Part shown: positions 13,038 to 24,709 of the stretch, in pieces
Position numbering within the stretch: position 1 is the first letter of the stretch
How the letters are laid out: each line of letters opens with the position of its first letter
Source of the DNA: Tetrahymena thermophila SB210
Taxonomy: Eukaryota; Ciliophora; Oligohymenophorea; Hymenostomatida; Tetrahymenidae
Length of the DNA stretch: 64,000 bases
Assembly (NCBI RefSeq): GCF_000189635.1
Contig: NW_002476013.1
Location: forward strand, 186,001-250,000
Reading direction: 5' to 3'
Notes under the pieces: model-generated
What the model was told of the DNA's origin: nothing
Seen by the model: the letters and a program-made list of their open reading frames with translations, nothing else
The model's database searches: none
Position numbers and translations under genes: made by a program

Positions 13038-14541
13038 ATCCTTTAATCTGATTTGATTTATCAAAAATAATTAATAATGAATGTAAATAAGAAAATTAAT
13101 TTTAATAAATTAATTAAATTAAATTAAACTATTATAACATAAGTATCTTAATATTTAATCTATAATTTATAGCTATCTATTATAATTCAAATAAATGTAC
13201 TTACTTATTCATCTTGCCACGCTTAAAAAATATAAAATGATATTAAAAATACCTATTTAATTTTACATAATCTAAATTATTTTTTCATCAATTTTTTATG
13301 TTATTCTATTTATCTCAAAATTATATAATTTTAAGTTCAAATAGTTTTTTATTTAAATAAAGTATTTAAATCATTAAATAGGCTAAATTTATTAGTATTT
13401 ATGTTTTTAATTTGATAAATAAATCAATTTCATTAGCAATTATTAATATTAATTTTTATTTTGTTAGATAAATTTTCATGGTTGAAAAAATAACATAAAA
13501 ATTGGATTTTTTGTAAAGAAGGAATAAATTATTCCAAAGATAGAAAATCTTAATTTAAATTTTATTAAAATAAAGTAAAGCCTTGGAAGTAATTGCTAAA
13601 AAGTGAATCACAACCATTTAAATTTGTTCATCGATAGACTAAAATTAATATTTTTTGAGAAATAAATTATTTTATAGAATTGTTATTTTTTGAGAAATAA
13701 ATTATTTTATAAAATTGCTATTAGCTTAATAAACATCTTACTCTTATAGGTTAAAAATAATTTTATTAGTTTATTGACTAAAGTTCATATGTTTGGCTTA
13801 TACTAAGGAATTGATCACATCATAAAAGATGTATTAACTTTGTAATTAATGTTTCAGAAAATTTTAGCACATTATAAATATAACTACCAAATAATAAGCA
13901 AATTAAAAGAAATTTGTTTGTAACATAAATTTTATTTGAAAAAGAAAGTCACAAAAGTAGTTAGTTATTTACAAAAATTGTTTACTGATTATTTTAATTA
14001 TATTCCTTGATAGAAAAAACTAAAAATAAGAAAAATACGTATTACAAAAACTTAATTTTTTCCACAAAACTTTTTATTACTTTTTAAAAATCTGATAAGA
14101 TTTAAAAATTCTTATGAATTATTTTGAAATTCATTTAATATTTAAGTAAACTAATTAGGAGGAAAAATAAATTGAGGATAAAATTTCTTAAAAACTTTTC
14201 TCTAATGAAACTTTTACAAAAAGCATAAATGGATAATAAAATATTTCTTTATATTTTTTTCTTTCAATAAAATGTTAAATTAAATAAAACACAACATTTA
14301 TATGAAAGTATTTTCCTTTTAATCGCTTATTTATGTAAAACTATTCAAATTTAAAATTATGTATTTCTATTGGTAATAGTGAGCTCTAATTATACATTAA
14401 TGAATGTGTATGAATTATTTACTTAATTATTGATATTTTGCAAAAGTATAAACTATCTATGACGTGTTATTAAAGGATTAGTGACAAATTTCAAAATATA
14501 AATAATTAATAAAAAAGTTTAAAAACTGATAAAAAAATAAA
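13038..14541. other. AT-rich spacer
   Basis: About 1.5 kb between the IQCH homologue and the first paralogous membrane-protein gene. I see one short tandem duplication (13650-13719) and no supported coding frame. Confidence 0.55.
13650..13719. repeat. 35-bp unit, two tandem copies
   Basis: Two near-identical 35-bp units, 13650-13684 and 13685-13719, each beginning ATTTTTTGAGAAATAAATTA. They differ at two positions. This is a recent local duplication in spacer DNA with no evident function. Confidence 0.85.
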
Positions 14542-16055
14542 ATGGAAAAGTGCAAGCTAAAGACTTAATTACAGTTTAGCTTATTAGTAATTAATTACTA
14601 TATTATACTTGGATTAGCTATATATTATAAAATAGTTAAATAAGATATACTATTTCACACATTAGCTGCATTCATAGTAATAGAGAGGATTGTATCTTAC
14701 TTAAAAGGAATATATTTTTACATACTTTACAGTGGGCCTATAGGAGTGATAAAATGCCTTCTTTTTACTTTACTTTTTTTTGACTAGAGTATTAAGTATG
14801 GAGTATATGAAGAAACTATTTACTTTAATTATAATCTCTTTATAAAAAGATTAAATGTTCTTTCTCATGCTATTAATATAATCCCCATAATTTCTAACTG
14901 CTTGATTTTATTAAACGCTGATAGCTTGGATTGGCTTTGCTTGATAACAACTGTCTATAGTTTATTTCATATCAATCTCACTAATTTCATGAATGCCTAA
15001 ATAAAATAATAAAGGAGCTCTCATTTCATTTTGATATTTATAGAATCTTTGTTTATGCTAGTAAAAATATAACCTACTTTCTCATTTTGGCCTAATTGAT
15101 ATCTTACAATTTTGGGTTTATTTCTATTTATGCCTTCTTAATTTTACAAGAAATACTTTTTGTTTGGAAAAAAATTTTTACTAAAAATTTACATGGAAAG
15201 TTGATTTTATAGATTTAAATGATTTTCAGCTACAAAGCTTTACAATATTTGGATCAAGAAGCTGATACCTAGCTATTTAACAATTTTATATAATACACAA
15301 TAATCGTAATACTCTTTTTTATGAAATCTTGTTTGCTTAATATAGACACAAGTGTTGTAAATATTATAATTTACAGTGCTATGCTTGCAACTATTTTAGA
15401 GTTCGCTTTGAGTGTTTATAATATTTACTAATACAAGACAAAAGGGCCATATGAGATTTTTTATTAAAATTAAATTGATTACTAAAATCACTAATAAACT
15501 ATGGAAGAAATAGTTAAAAATATTGAGAGAGCATCTTTGTCTCATTGTGTTTCCGTTGAATTAGAAATTAAAAACACTAATATAGAAATAAGGGAGCATA
15601 TTTATTCATTTGTATAATATTTTTTAACTTTGCAAAAAAAAGAAAAAAATGTATCAATACTATTAAGCTAAAAAGATGAAAGTTATTAAGATGAAATTAA
15701 AATTTTTAGTTTCTCAAAATAAAATAATATTCAGATTAACTCACATTAATTAGACATTTTCAAATAAAATGTGGAATTTTTTATAAAAATGATCCAAGAT
15801 CACAAGCTGAATTACTAAAAATAGCAATACAATTTTATTACCAATGAAAAAAAATAATAGGAACTTTTTTTGCAAAGAAGTATTTTAAATTAATGTAAAA
15901 TATTTTATCCCAAAAGTTTTCAGACTAATCATAAAAATATTCCCTTTTTAAGCTATTTTCATAAAATTATTATTCAGTGTAAAGTCATTTAAAATGAATT
16001 ACAGCCACTAATACCAATAAATATTTTGTATATTTTATATGATTTATATGATTGA
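14542..16055 (+). pseudogene. Multipass membrane protein, tandem paralogue A, apparent frameshift
   Basis: This aligns along its whole length with the gene at 18438-19949. ATG 14542. The first frame encodes about seven hydrophobic segments and matches the paralogue up to the IKQQ motif. The match then continues in another frame (SKNITYFLILAQ against the paralogue's SKKVSFYIILSQ) through YKTKGPYEIFYQ to TGA at 16053-16055. The shift falls at 15022-15031, where CATTT is doubled. Counting CATTT once gives 503 codons against 504 in the paralogue. No GT...AG pair explains the jump without removing conserved sequence. The C-terminal 190 residues are polar and Gln/Lys-rich and end ILYDLYD, as in the paralogue (VLYDLYDY). 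Either a young pseudogene or a sequencing error. Function unknown. Confidence 0.65.
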
Positions 16056-16880
16056 TTAAAAACCAAATTGCTTAAAAGGTATTTTTTTTATTTTTAAATT
16101 GATATAATTATTTGATATTCATACTTATTATTGGCTACAACTATGAAATATATTATTTTATTTGTAGAATTTAAACATAAATATTCATATTTTTTCTTAT
16201 TAAAAATGATAATAATACAATTTTAAACATAAAAAATGATTTATTATAATCAACTATTTATTAAAATAATAATTTGGATTTAATATTTTAAACAATAATT
16301 TTTTTATTGATTAAGTAATTTTTCTGTATATTTTATATAATTGATTAAAAACCAAATTTCTTTATAAGTTATTTTTTTATTTTTAAATTTATATAATTAT
16401 TTGATATTTATACTTATTATTAGCTATAACTAAGAAATATATTATTTTATTTGTAGAATTAAAACATAAATATTCATATTTTTTGTTATTAAAAAAGATA
16501 ATCAAACAATTTTAAACATAAAAAATGATTTAATTATAAGTATAAAAAACAAAATTCTATCAAATATTTTTTTATTGATTGAGTAATTTTTCTGTATATT
16601 TTAATTGATTAAAAACCATTTTTGCTTTATTAGTTTTTTTTTTTTAAATTTATTTAATTATTTGATATTCATACTTATTATTGGCTACAACTTGAAATAT
16701 AATATTTTATTTGTAGAACTAAAACATAAATATTCATAATTTTTGTTATTAAAAAAGATAATCTAACAATTTTAAACATAAAAAATGATTTATTATAAGT
16801 ATAAAAATCAAAATTCTATCAACTATTTTTAAAATAAAAATGTGGATTTAATATTTTAAACAGTAATTTTTTCAATATTT
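16021..16880. repeat. Three-copy tandem repeat, unit about 260-290 bp
   Basis: Copies begin near 16021, 16310 and 16574. Landmarks recur in the same order: TGATTAAAAACC at 16053, 16342 and 16606; TTTGATATT at 16111, 16400 and 16661; then ACATAAATATTCAT and TTTTAAACATAAAAAATGAT. Spacing is about 289 bp, then about 262 bp. The copies have diverged by substitutions and small indels. The first copy overlaps the last codons and stop of paralogue A, so the repeat was apparently seeded from the 3' end of that gene. No coding capacity is seen. Confidence 0.85.
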
Positions 16881-18437
16881 AATTAAAAAAATAAAATGAT
16901 AATTTATTTTCAATGATAAATATCATAAGAGCATAACAAAATAATTTAATCATGAAAATGTTGTGAATAAATATTTTAGGATAAGAATTACAAATTAAAT
17001 AAAAAGCAAGATAAAAAATGTTCAAATTAAAATTTTTTTCTTTATATATTTCTTTGATAATTAATTAATTTATTTATTATGATTTATTTGAAGTTTCTTA
17101 GAATATTTAGTTTAACGTAGTATTTATTGGCAGTAATTTTAAAAAGTATTATTTTATTTTCAAAAATGATTTAAATTTTAAGTAAAAATACTTTTTTATA
17201 AATAAATATTAAAGTTGATAAAAATATATATATATATAATTTACAGTTAAAATAAATAAAACAAAAAGTTTTATGATATTAAAAATAAAAAAGAGTAATC
17301 ATTTAATTATAAAAATTTAAAAATATTTATAATTTCAGAGTATTTTATTTGAAACTTTAAATTTAATTAAATATTTGATAAATTCAATCCTAATATTGAT
17401 ATCTGCTCATAAAAATTTATTCAGTAAATTATCTAATTTAGCTTTTAAAATTTAAAGTTAGTTAAAAAATTATCTATTACTTTAGCTTTTTCTCCATATT
17501 TTCAAATTGAAAATTAAAAATTTAAAGATTTTTTTATTAAATAATATATTCTAATTTAGCTTAAAATTGTTTCTATTTATAAGTGAATTATTCTTTTTGT
17601 TTTGTTTAAAAAAGAAAATATAATAATTTTTTTATATTTTTATGATTAGAACTCTAAAGCCTAAGATTATAATATAGTAAAATCAGAATTTGTAGTTTAT
17701 TAATTATAATTTTTAGTTTGAATTAATTATGGAAAATTTTATTTGGTACAACTTAGCATTTGTATTATATTTAGGTTTCTTTTATTAATTTTGATCGATA
17801 ACAAAATAAATTAAAAGATTTTGATTGTAAATATGTCATTAGAGATAAATAAATCAATTTCCTAATTACCTCTTTTTTTATAGTGGATATTAATTATTAA
17901 TTAGATTGACAAAATTAACATTAAATAAGAATATATGAAAATCAAAAGATATTTACTGCTCAGGTTTTATTGGAAAGGGAATTTGATAAGACAAATTTTG
18001 TCAAAAGAAATATTATTTAAATATTTTTTTTGATAAAAAAAAGAAAGTATAGAAAAGAGGCTTATCCGCTTGCTATCTTTTTTAAAATATTTTTGAATAT
18101 TTAAAGTAGAGACCTAGAGATTACTCATTTTGACTAGAAAACTTAAAAATTTCAAAATAAGTAATCAAAATCCTTGAGAATGCAATTTTAAAATAGAAGA
18201 AATCAAAGAGATTCTAAAAGATCAATTAAAATTTATCAGAAATTGAAAGATAAATTATTAATTATTTTAATTTCTCAAGGTAATGCTTATTGCTCGTAAT
18301 AACTCACTAACTAACTAAATCACAAACTAGATAATTAAGACTGTTTTGGTGAATAAAGGCTAAAAATTAGAAATTAATATGAAATAATTAAATATATTTA
18401 AATACAATCTAAACCAAAATATTTAAGAAGCGAAGAA
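16881..18437. other. AT-rich spacer between paralogues
   Basis: About 1.5 kb after the tandem repeat and before paralogue B. It contains a short AT dinucleotide run near 17225-17238. The part at 18010-18400 is slightly less AT-rich and may hold the 5' UTR of paralogue B. No supported frame. Confidence 0.5.
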
Positions 18438-19949
18438 ATGATTAAAGGAGAACATTTTAAGATTTTACAGTTTTCTTTATTAGTTACCAATTACTACATA
18501 ATTATTCTATTGACCATACTTTATAATCAAGAAAACTTAAATATCATGTATTCTATACTGGTTTCTTTTATACTTACTGAGAGGCTCTCATCCTTTATAA
18601 GAGGATCTTAAATTTATATACTACAATCTGGTGTTTTGAGCATTTTGAAATGTCTCATCCTAAATGCTCTTTTTCTAGATTATAGTATTTGGTATGCTGT
18701 CTATGATGATATTACTTATTTTGACCAGAAAGTCTTTAATTACAAATAAAATATATTATCAAATTTAATCAATATTATTCCAATAATATTTAATAACTTA
18801 ATAATACTAAAAGGACATAGCGACTATTCTCACATTTATATCATCTCAAATATTTACTTTTTTTTCCACATGGCTTTTACTGAGGTGCTAAATAACTAGA
18901 CTTTAATAAAATAACAGTAAAATTACCTAATAAAATTTTACAAATTTATGGTTTATCTTTCTAAAAAAGTTAGCTTCTATATAATTTTATCATAAATAAT
19001 CAACGAAAATATAGCATTTATTTCTATTTATTTACCGTTTATTATCTATGATTTTTATATGATATGGAATATAAAGTTACCTAATTCTTTGATTGGACTT
19101 TTAACACTTTATATACAACCCATTTTTAGCTTTCAAGTGCTTGAAAAAGCAGAGTCTCATATTGAATATCAATTATTAAATAATCTAATTCAATACATAA
19201 TGATAATTATACTCTTTACGATAAAACTAGTTCTTAAGGTAGACACTTCAAGAGATTTAAATTTAATCCTTTTTGCTTCATTATTCTTAATTTTGATTGA
19301 GCTATTTTCAACTCTTTTCGCAATATTCTAATACAAAACTAAAGGCCCACTTGAAATATTTTATTAAAAGTAAACGAGCTTTCATAAATTTGATGAAGAT
19401 TTTTAGTAAATAGAAAGCTAAATAAGTAAGGCTTCTTTATCCAGATCTGTGAGTATCTAATTAGAAGTGTAGCAAGCAAATAAAAATTAGATCTAAATAA
19501 TAAATTAATTAATTAAATTTTATTTACTTTTAAAAAAAAGATCAAAAACTCTTATATTAAAATGCAATCTTGAAAATAATAAGTGTCTATGTGATTTTGG
19601 AATTAGTACTTTTTAGGATACTACAAAAATATAAATCAACGAGTAGAGTAATTAAGAAATATTAAATCTTTTACTAAATACAATCTAATAAAATAAATTG
19701 GATTACTAATAATAAAAATTCGATTTTATTACAATCAAAAACAAAATTAGAGATATTAAATTATAAAAAATTATACTAAATTAATTAACTTAATTCTATC
19801 CCAAAAGCTTCTAAATTAATGCTTAATAAATTCCTTAAATTAACTTTCTCTATAAAACTATATTAGAAATACAAATATTTTAAAACCAACTATCCAATCT
19901 GATACCTCTTAACATTTCCTATGTATTATATGATTTATATGATTATTGA
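18438..19949 (+). CDS. Multipass membrane protein, tandem paralogue B
   Basis: Single intronless exon, 503 aa, ATG 18438-18440, TGA 19947-19949, with dozens of TAA/TAG codons read as Gln. The N-terminal 320 residues hold about eight hydrophobic helices. They begin with FSLLVTNYYIIILL and end just before the motif YKTKGPLEIFYQ, which is shared with paralogue A. The C-terminal 180 residues are polar, rich in Gln, Lys, Asn and Ser, and end VLYDLYDY. Paralogue A lies 2.4 kb upstream in the same orientation, so the pair arose by tandem duplication. I do not recognise the family. It looks lineage-specific. The whole frame is open here and is used as the reference for the frameshift call in A. Confidence 0.75.
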
Positions 19950-20744
19950 TCGATTAAACTATCAATAAATCAACCTTTGTATTATATATTTTCAATTAAA
20001 ATGAAGGATTTTATAATTACTTTTTTATTTCTTTTAATTGAAAAATTAAAAAAATTTGTTTATAAATGAAAATGGTACTTACATACTACTTTATATTTTC
20101 TAAAAATCACAAATTCACAAAAAAGATATGTGGGTTTTAAAAATAGTAAAAAAATTTATCAAAAGTCATAAAAGATTGTCTATGATGATTATGATAATTC
20201 TAGACTCCTTTTTTTGTTTTTTAGAAATAATAACTAATTATAATAATAAAACTTTTATCATTTATGAATTATTATTAGTATTTTTAAATTATTATTTTAA
20301 ACTTAAATATGTTGAGAAATCAAAAAGTTTAATTTTTGTAATTCTTTTAGGGAAGTAAAGTAAGTGAGTGAGGGATTAGTGTTTTTAAAATTAAAATAAT
20401 ATTTTCTCAAAAGAAAAAAATATTTATTTTTTGATTTTGCAATTTTATGATTTTTTATTTGCTATGAATTTGTAAAAATAAAATGAACTATATAAAAAAA
20501 TAATAAAAAAATTTATTTAATCCTGTTATTTAATTAAAATAGCTTCTTACCATAATTAAAAATATAAGTTCTAACATTGAAATCAAATATTTTCTTCAAA
20601 TAAAACATACACAAAAAAAATCGATTCAAAGATACTTCAAAAAAAATATTAATAAAAACAAAAATAATTATTAATTCATTTTACTATATTTAATGATATC
20701 ATTCAAAAGAAAAGTCTAAATTCATAAAGCATATCTTATTATCT
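19950..20744. other. Spacer with one weak small ORF
   Basis: 3' flank of paralogue B and 3' flank of the minus-strand LRR gene. It contains one possible small ORF (20128-20367), listed separately. The rest is AT-rich filler. Confidence 0.5.
20128..20367 (+). CDS. Possible small membrane protein
   Basis: 79-codon frame from ATG 20128 to TGA 20365-20367, reading one TAA as Gln. The N-terminus is basic (KKFIKSHKR), followed by two hydrophobic stretches. In DNA this AT-rich, with only TGA as a stop, frames of 60-100 codons are expected by chance, so the support is weak. It is not preceded or followed by anything that suggests a larger gene. Confidence 0.22.
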
Positions 20745-23700
20745 TCATTTATATAATTTAATTCTTAGAAATTATACATGTTGAAAGATTTTTCTCAATT
20801 TTTAATGTAGAATTGGTAATAATTAAAATTATACACATTTTTAGTTGCATTTTTATAAATTTTTTGCAAAAATTATCAAAATAAATAATTTACTTAAATA
20901 ATAATATATTAAAAGCTTTAATTAAATAAAAACAATTTCATTTTCAAGTTAAATTTGTAAGTCTAAGCATCTTAAGGAGCTTATTTTTTGTAATTTAATT
21001 GATAGAGTTTCTCCTATATTAAATTTAAAAAATATATAAATTATTGTAAATTTGATTAAAAATTAAATAATTTACTTAGCAATATTTAAAGCAATTAATT
21101 ATTTGCTATTTTTAAGATTCGAGAACATTTAATTTTTACCAAAATCAGTTAATTTATTTGCTCTTTTATAAAAAAATTTTATATTATATTTTATTTAAAA
21201 ATATAATTTTACCCTATAAATAACTATAAAATCTAAAGACTTTTACTTAACCCCAAGTTAAACCCTAAACTAAATCCTCCTTTATCTTCAATATTGTTTC
21301 CACTAAATTTAAATGTAAATTAATCAAAACATACTATTAATATCTATTACTGTAAATGTAGTTTTAGTTGTATAAGATTAGAGTGATTTCCTAAGTTTAA
21401 AGCTAATTATTCTATTCCTTAATTACCTAATTAAACGTTTCTTAAAAATTGATATATTTTTAATTATTTTAAATTTTAGAATAGAAATTTCTACTTTAAA
21501 TCTAAGGAAAGATATTGCAAATTTTGTATTTTTTTTATGTTAGAAGTCAGTCCTATTACACCTTAGTCTCCAATTTTATTTTATCTTATTAGTAATAAAT
21601 TATATTAAATAAAATATATAAAAATTTATTACTCTAAGTTTAAATTCAATTCATTTAGATTTTAGCATAAACTTAAATAATCAGCTAAATGGCAAACTCC
21701 AACATATTCAATAGTATTGTAGCTAATTTTTTATTAAGTGATTAATTAAATTGATTGATTAAAATTTAAATATAGTATAAAGTATTATAAGTTCTGCTAG
21801 CATTATTGATTTTATAACAATTACTTAAACTGCTATGCCAAAATAAAATAATTTTTAAAATTTACAATTAATTTGCCAAAAATTTAAAATAATTTCAAAT
21901 TAAGGAATATATTTAAAGAATTTATTTCATTTAAATTTTAAATTATCTAGTCTAACTCAAACTTATGCATTTTTATAAAAAGATAAATTTACTTAAGTCT
22001 AAGGGTCAGTTTTTTTAGGTTAAATAATTAACTCAATCCTTTTCCTATTTTAGCAGCAATCTAAGAATCGATTTAACAACTACTAAGCTCATTAAATAAT
22101 TTAATTATATTTATAAATAAGTTTTTTTTAATAAATAGATAATTACTTCAATTCAAGTTGCAACTTATTTAGATTTTTGTTTGATGCAAGACAGGAAATT
22201 AATTCAAAATTATTTTCATCAGACAATAATTTATTAAACCTTAAATTTTAAATTTATTTTCAACAATTTAAGTAAAATAAATAAAAAATATACCCAAAAT
22301 CGAGGATTAAACTTTACATATTCTCACATTAACCAATACAGTTCCCCAATTAAGAAACTCCTGCATTTGTAAAATAGTTATATCTATTAAAAAATATTAA
22401 GATTATTTAATTTGATAATTTAGAAACTACTGAAAAAAAAAAAAAAAATAAATAAATCAACTTTTAAAAGTATAAAATGAATTTTCTAAATAAACAAATA
22501 ATCTAAAGTAAATCAGTAAGAAATAAAAGGCTCTATTTAATTTATTAAAAATAATGATAAATTTATTGATACCTTAAAAATAAATGTAGCACAACCAATG
22601 ATTTTATTTATTTTATTCCTTCACCTAAATTTTTAATGCCTTCATCTCTGATTTAATTAAAGCTAATTAAAAATTTGTAATAAAACACTTGGTTACATTT
22701 TTATTGAATTAATATACTTTATTTCTAATACTAAAATTTTAAGTTGCTTAAGCTAAGCCAGGTTTATACCTATATCAGTAGCTCCTTAGCATCCTATTTA
22801 GTTGTGACTTTACCATAAAAAAAATTCAATTTTTAAAATAATTTTGTATCAACTTAAATAATTATGATGTTAATATTTTTAAATTAAAATAAAAATTAAT
22901 TTACTCAAGATCTATTGTTAGCGAGGTTAAGTTTTTATTTTAGCAAATACCTTAAAAAATATCAGCTATTCCTTTTTCTGAAATCCCTGCTCCTCTTTTA
23001 AAAAAATAAAAATCTCAAAGATTTAAAGATTAGAAATAAAATCTAAATACCTTAATAATAATTTTAGAGTTTAAATATTTTGACAATTTTCTAAACTTTT
23101 TACTAAGCATAAGGCTCCATTATTTGAAATCAAATGATTGCTAAAGAAATAAAATGAAATATCCACTAAAAGTATTATTGAAATCATTTAATATTACGAT
23201 AAGTTTAAATCTAAATCTGTAAGATTATACATAAATTATAAGTTAAATCCTAACTCTAAAATTCCATAGCTTTGTGAACAATTTAAACTAATAAAATTTT
23301 TTATTAAATAAGTTATTAATATCTTTTTAAAACTAAAAAATTTGCAAATTACTTTAAATCAAGCTGTAAATTTTTTAACAAGGTTAATTTTTGTATACCT
23401 GTCAGAAATAGTTTGATATTTTGATCATCTATAGCAGAAGGACTGATATATAAATATATCATATTTTAAGAAAGAAAGAAATATCATTAAAACTAACTTT
23501 ATTTGGATTGAAAGATATGTCAGCTTAGAGCACTTTTCAAAACAATCTACTAGGTTTTGCATTTCTTTATCATTAAAAGTTGCTTAACTTAATTAATAAA
23601 ACTCATTTAGAATATTTGACAGAATTTAAATTTATTAAAGTACCTTAGTTTCAAAGTTATAGATTCTAAATTAGAAATTTAACAACTAGCAAACTATTAA

Positions 23701-23909
23701 CATTAGAAAGTTGATATTTGATACTAATTCAATTTAAGTTAAATATACTTCACTAACGGAGTTCACTGCTAACATAGTTTAACAAGTCTACTTTTTAAGC
23801 TTTAAATATACTAAAAAGTTATGAAGTTTAATTTTGGATTTTGAAATATTAATACCTATTTAATATAAATATCTTTTATTATTTCTGATAAAAGAATTTT
23901 TTACCACAT
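20745..23909 (-). CDS. Leucine-rich-repeat protein, about one repeat per exon
   Basis: No long frame exists, but about 17 short exons, spaced about 145 bp apart, each encode one LRR unit close to N-x-I-x-D-x-G-x3-L-x3-L-x4-N-L-x2-L-x-L-x-L. Clear units lie near 23503-23585, 23352-23440, 23196-23280, 23052-23150, 22907-22995, 22713-22808, 22573-22665, 22298-22372, 22148-22235, 21990-22068, 21640-21710, 21498-21575, 21335-21410, 21215-21295, 21068-21150 and 20950-21015. Examples: EKGIADIFQGICQNKNLTSL and GVIGLTSNIKKIQNLQYLSL. Most junctions I checked join in phase 2, so units could be gained or lost without changing frame. The last exon appears to end at TGA 20747-20745. The start (ATG 23909) and the first two exons are uncertain. 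LRR proteins of this kind bind other proteins; the partner is unknown. Confidence 0.7.
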
Positions 23910-24709
23910 AAAATTAAAAATAATTGAAAGGAGCTTTAATGATCAAATATTTTTTACTTTTATATAAAAACTATCTTAATATTTGAAGTGATTTTATTTC
24001 ATTATTTTTACATCTTAACGATAGATAGATTAAATAAAAAGATATTTCTCTCAGTAAAAATTATTATAATTAAAAAAAACTTTATTAAATTATTTAGTTA
24101 AATTAAATATCACAAAATTTTATAATTATAATTTTAATTATTAAAATATAAGTTAAAATTAAAAGTATCATAGTTCTTATCAAATATTTTTACTTTTAAA
24201 TAATTTAGTATTTGAAGCATTTCATAAAATCATTTTCTCTCTTAAATATAAATTTAAATAAAAATATAATTCTACATGTAAAAATGATAGCAATTAAAAT
24301 TGAAAAAAACTAAAAAACTTTAATAATTTATAAATCTAGCTTTTAACATTATAAAATAATTTTTTTATCATATTTACATTTTAGTAACTAAAAATTAGTT
24401 TAAATTTAATTGAACTCATTAATTTTTAAGATAGAGAGACGTCAATTAATAAAATTTATATAATTTATCCAAAGTAAACTTTAAGAAAAGATAAAAACTC
24501 AAAAAAGCATACTAAAAAATATTATTTTAAAAATACTCTTCGATTTGCTATTTTTAAGCTTAATAAATTTTCTTAGCATTCTTTATTTGATTGTCGTACA
24601 ATTAGAGTATATTATTAAAATAAACACTCTCTTAATATTAATCAAGTAATTATTATCATTTATAATATTTTTATTTAAAATTAATTTATAAAGTTAAAAA
24701 TATTTTTGC
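23910..24709. other. AT-rich spacer between two minus-strand genes
   Basis: Upstream region of the LRR gene and 3' flank of the gene ending at 24710. No supported frame and no obvious repeat. Confidence 0.5.

Noticed and set aside
21247-21270. Telomere-like motifs (ACCCCAA, AACCCTAAA)
   Set aside because: Single copies, not tandem arrays, and they fall inside an LRR exon where they encode part of the repeat on the minus strand.
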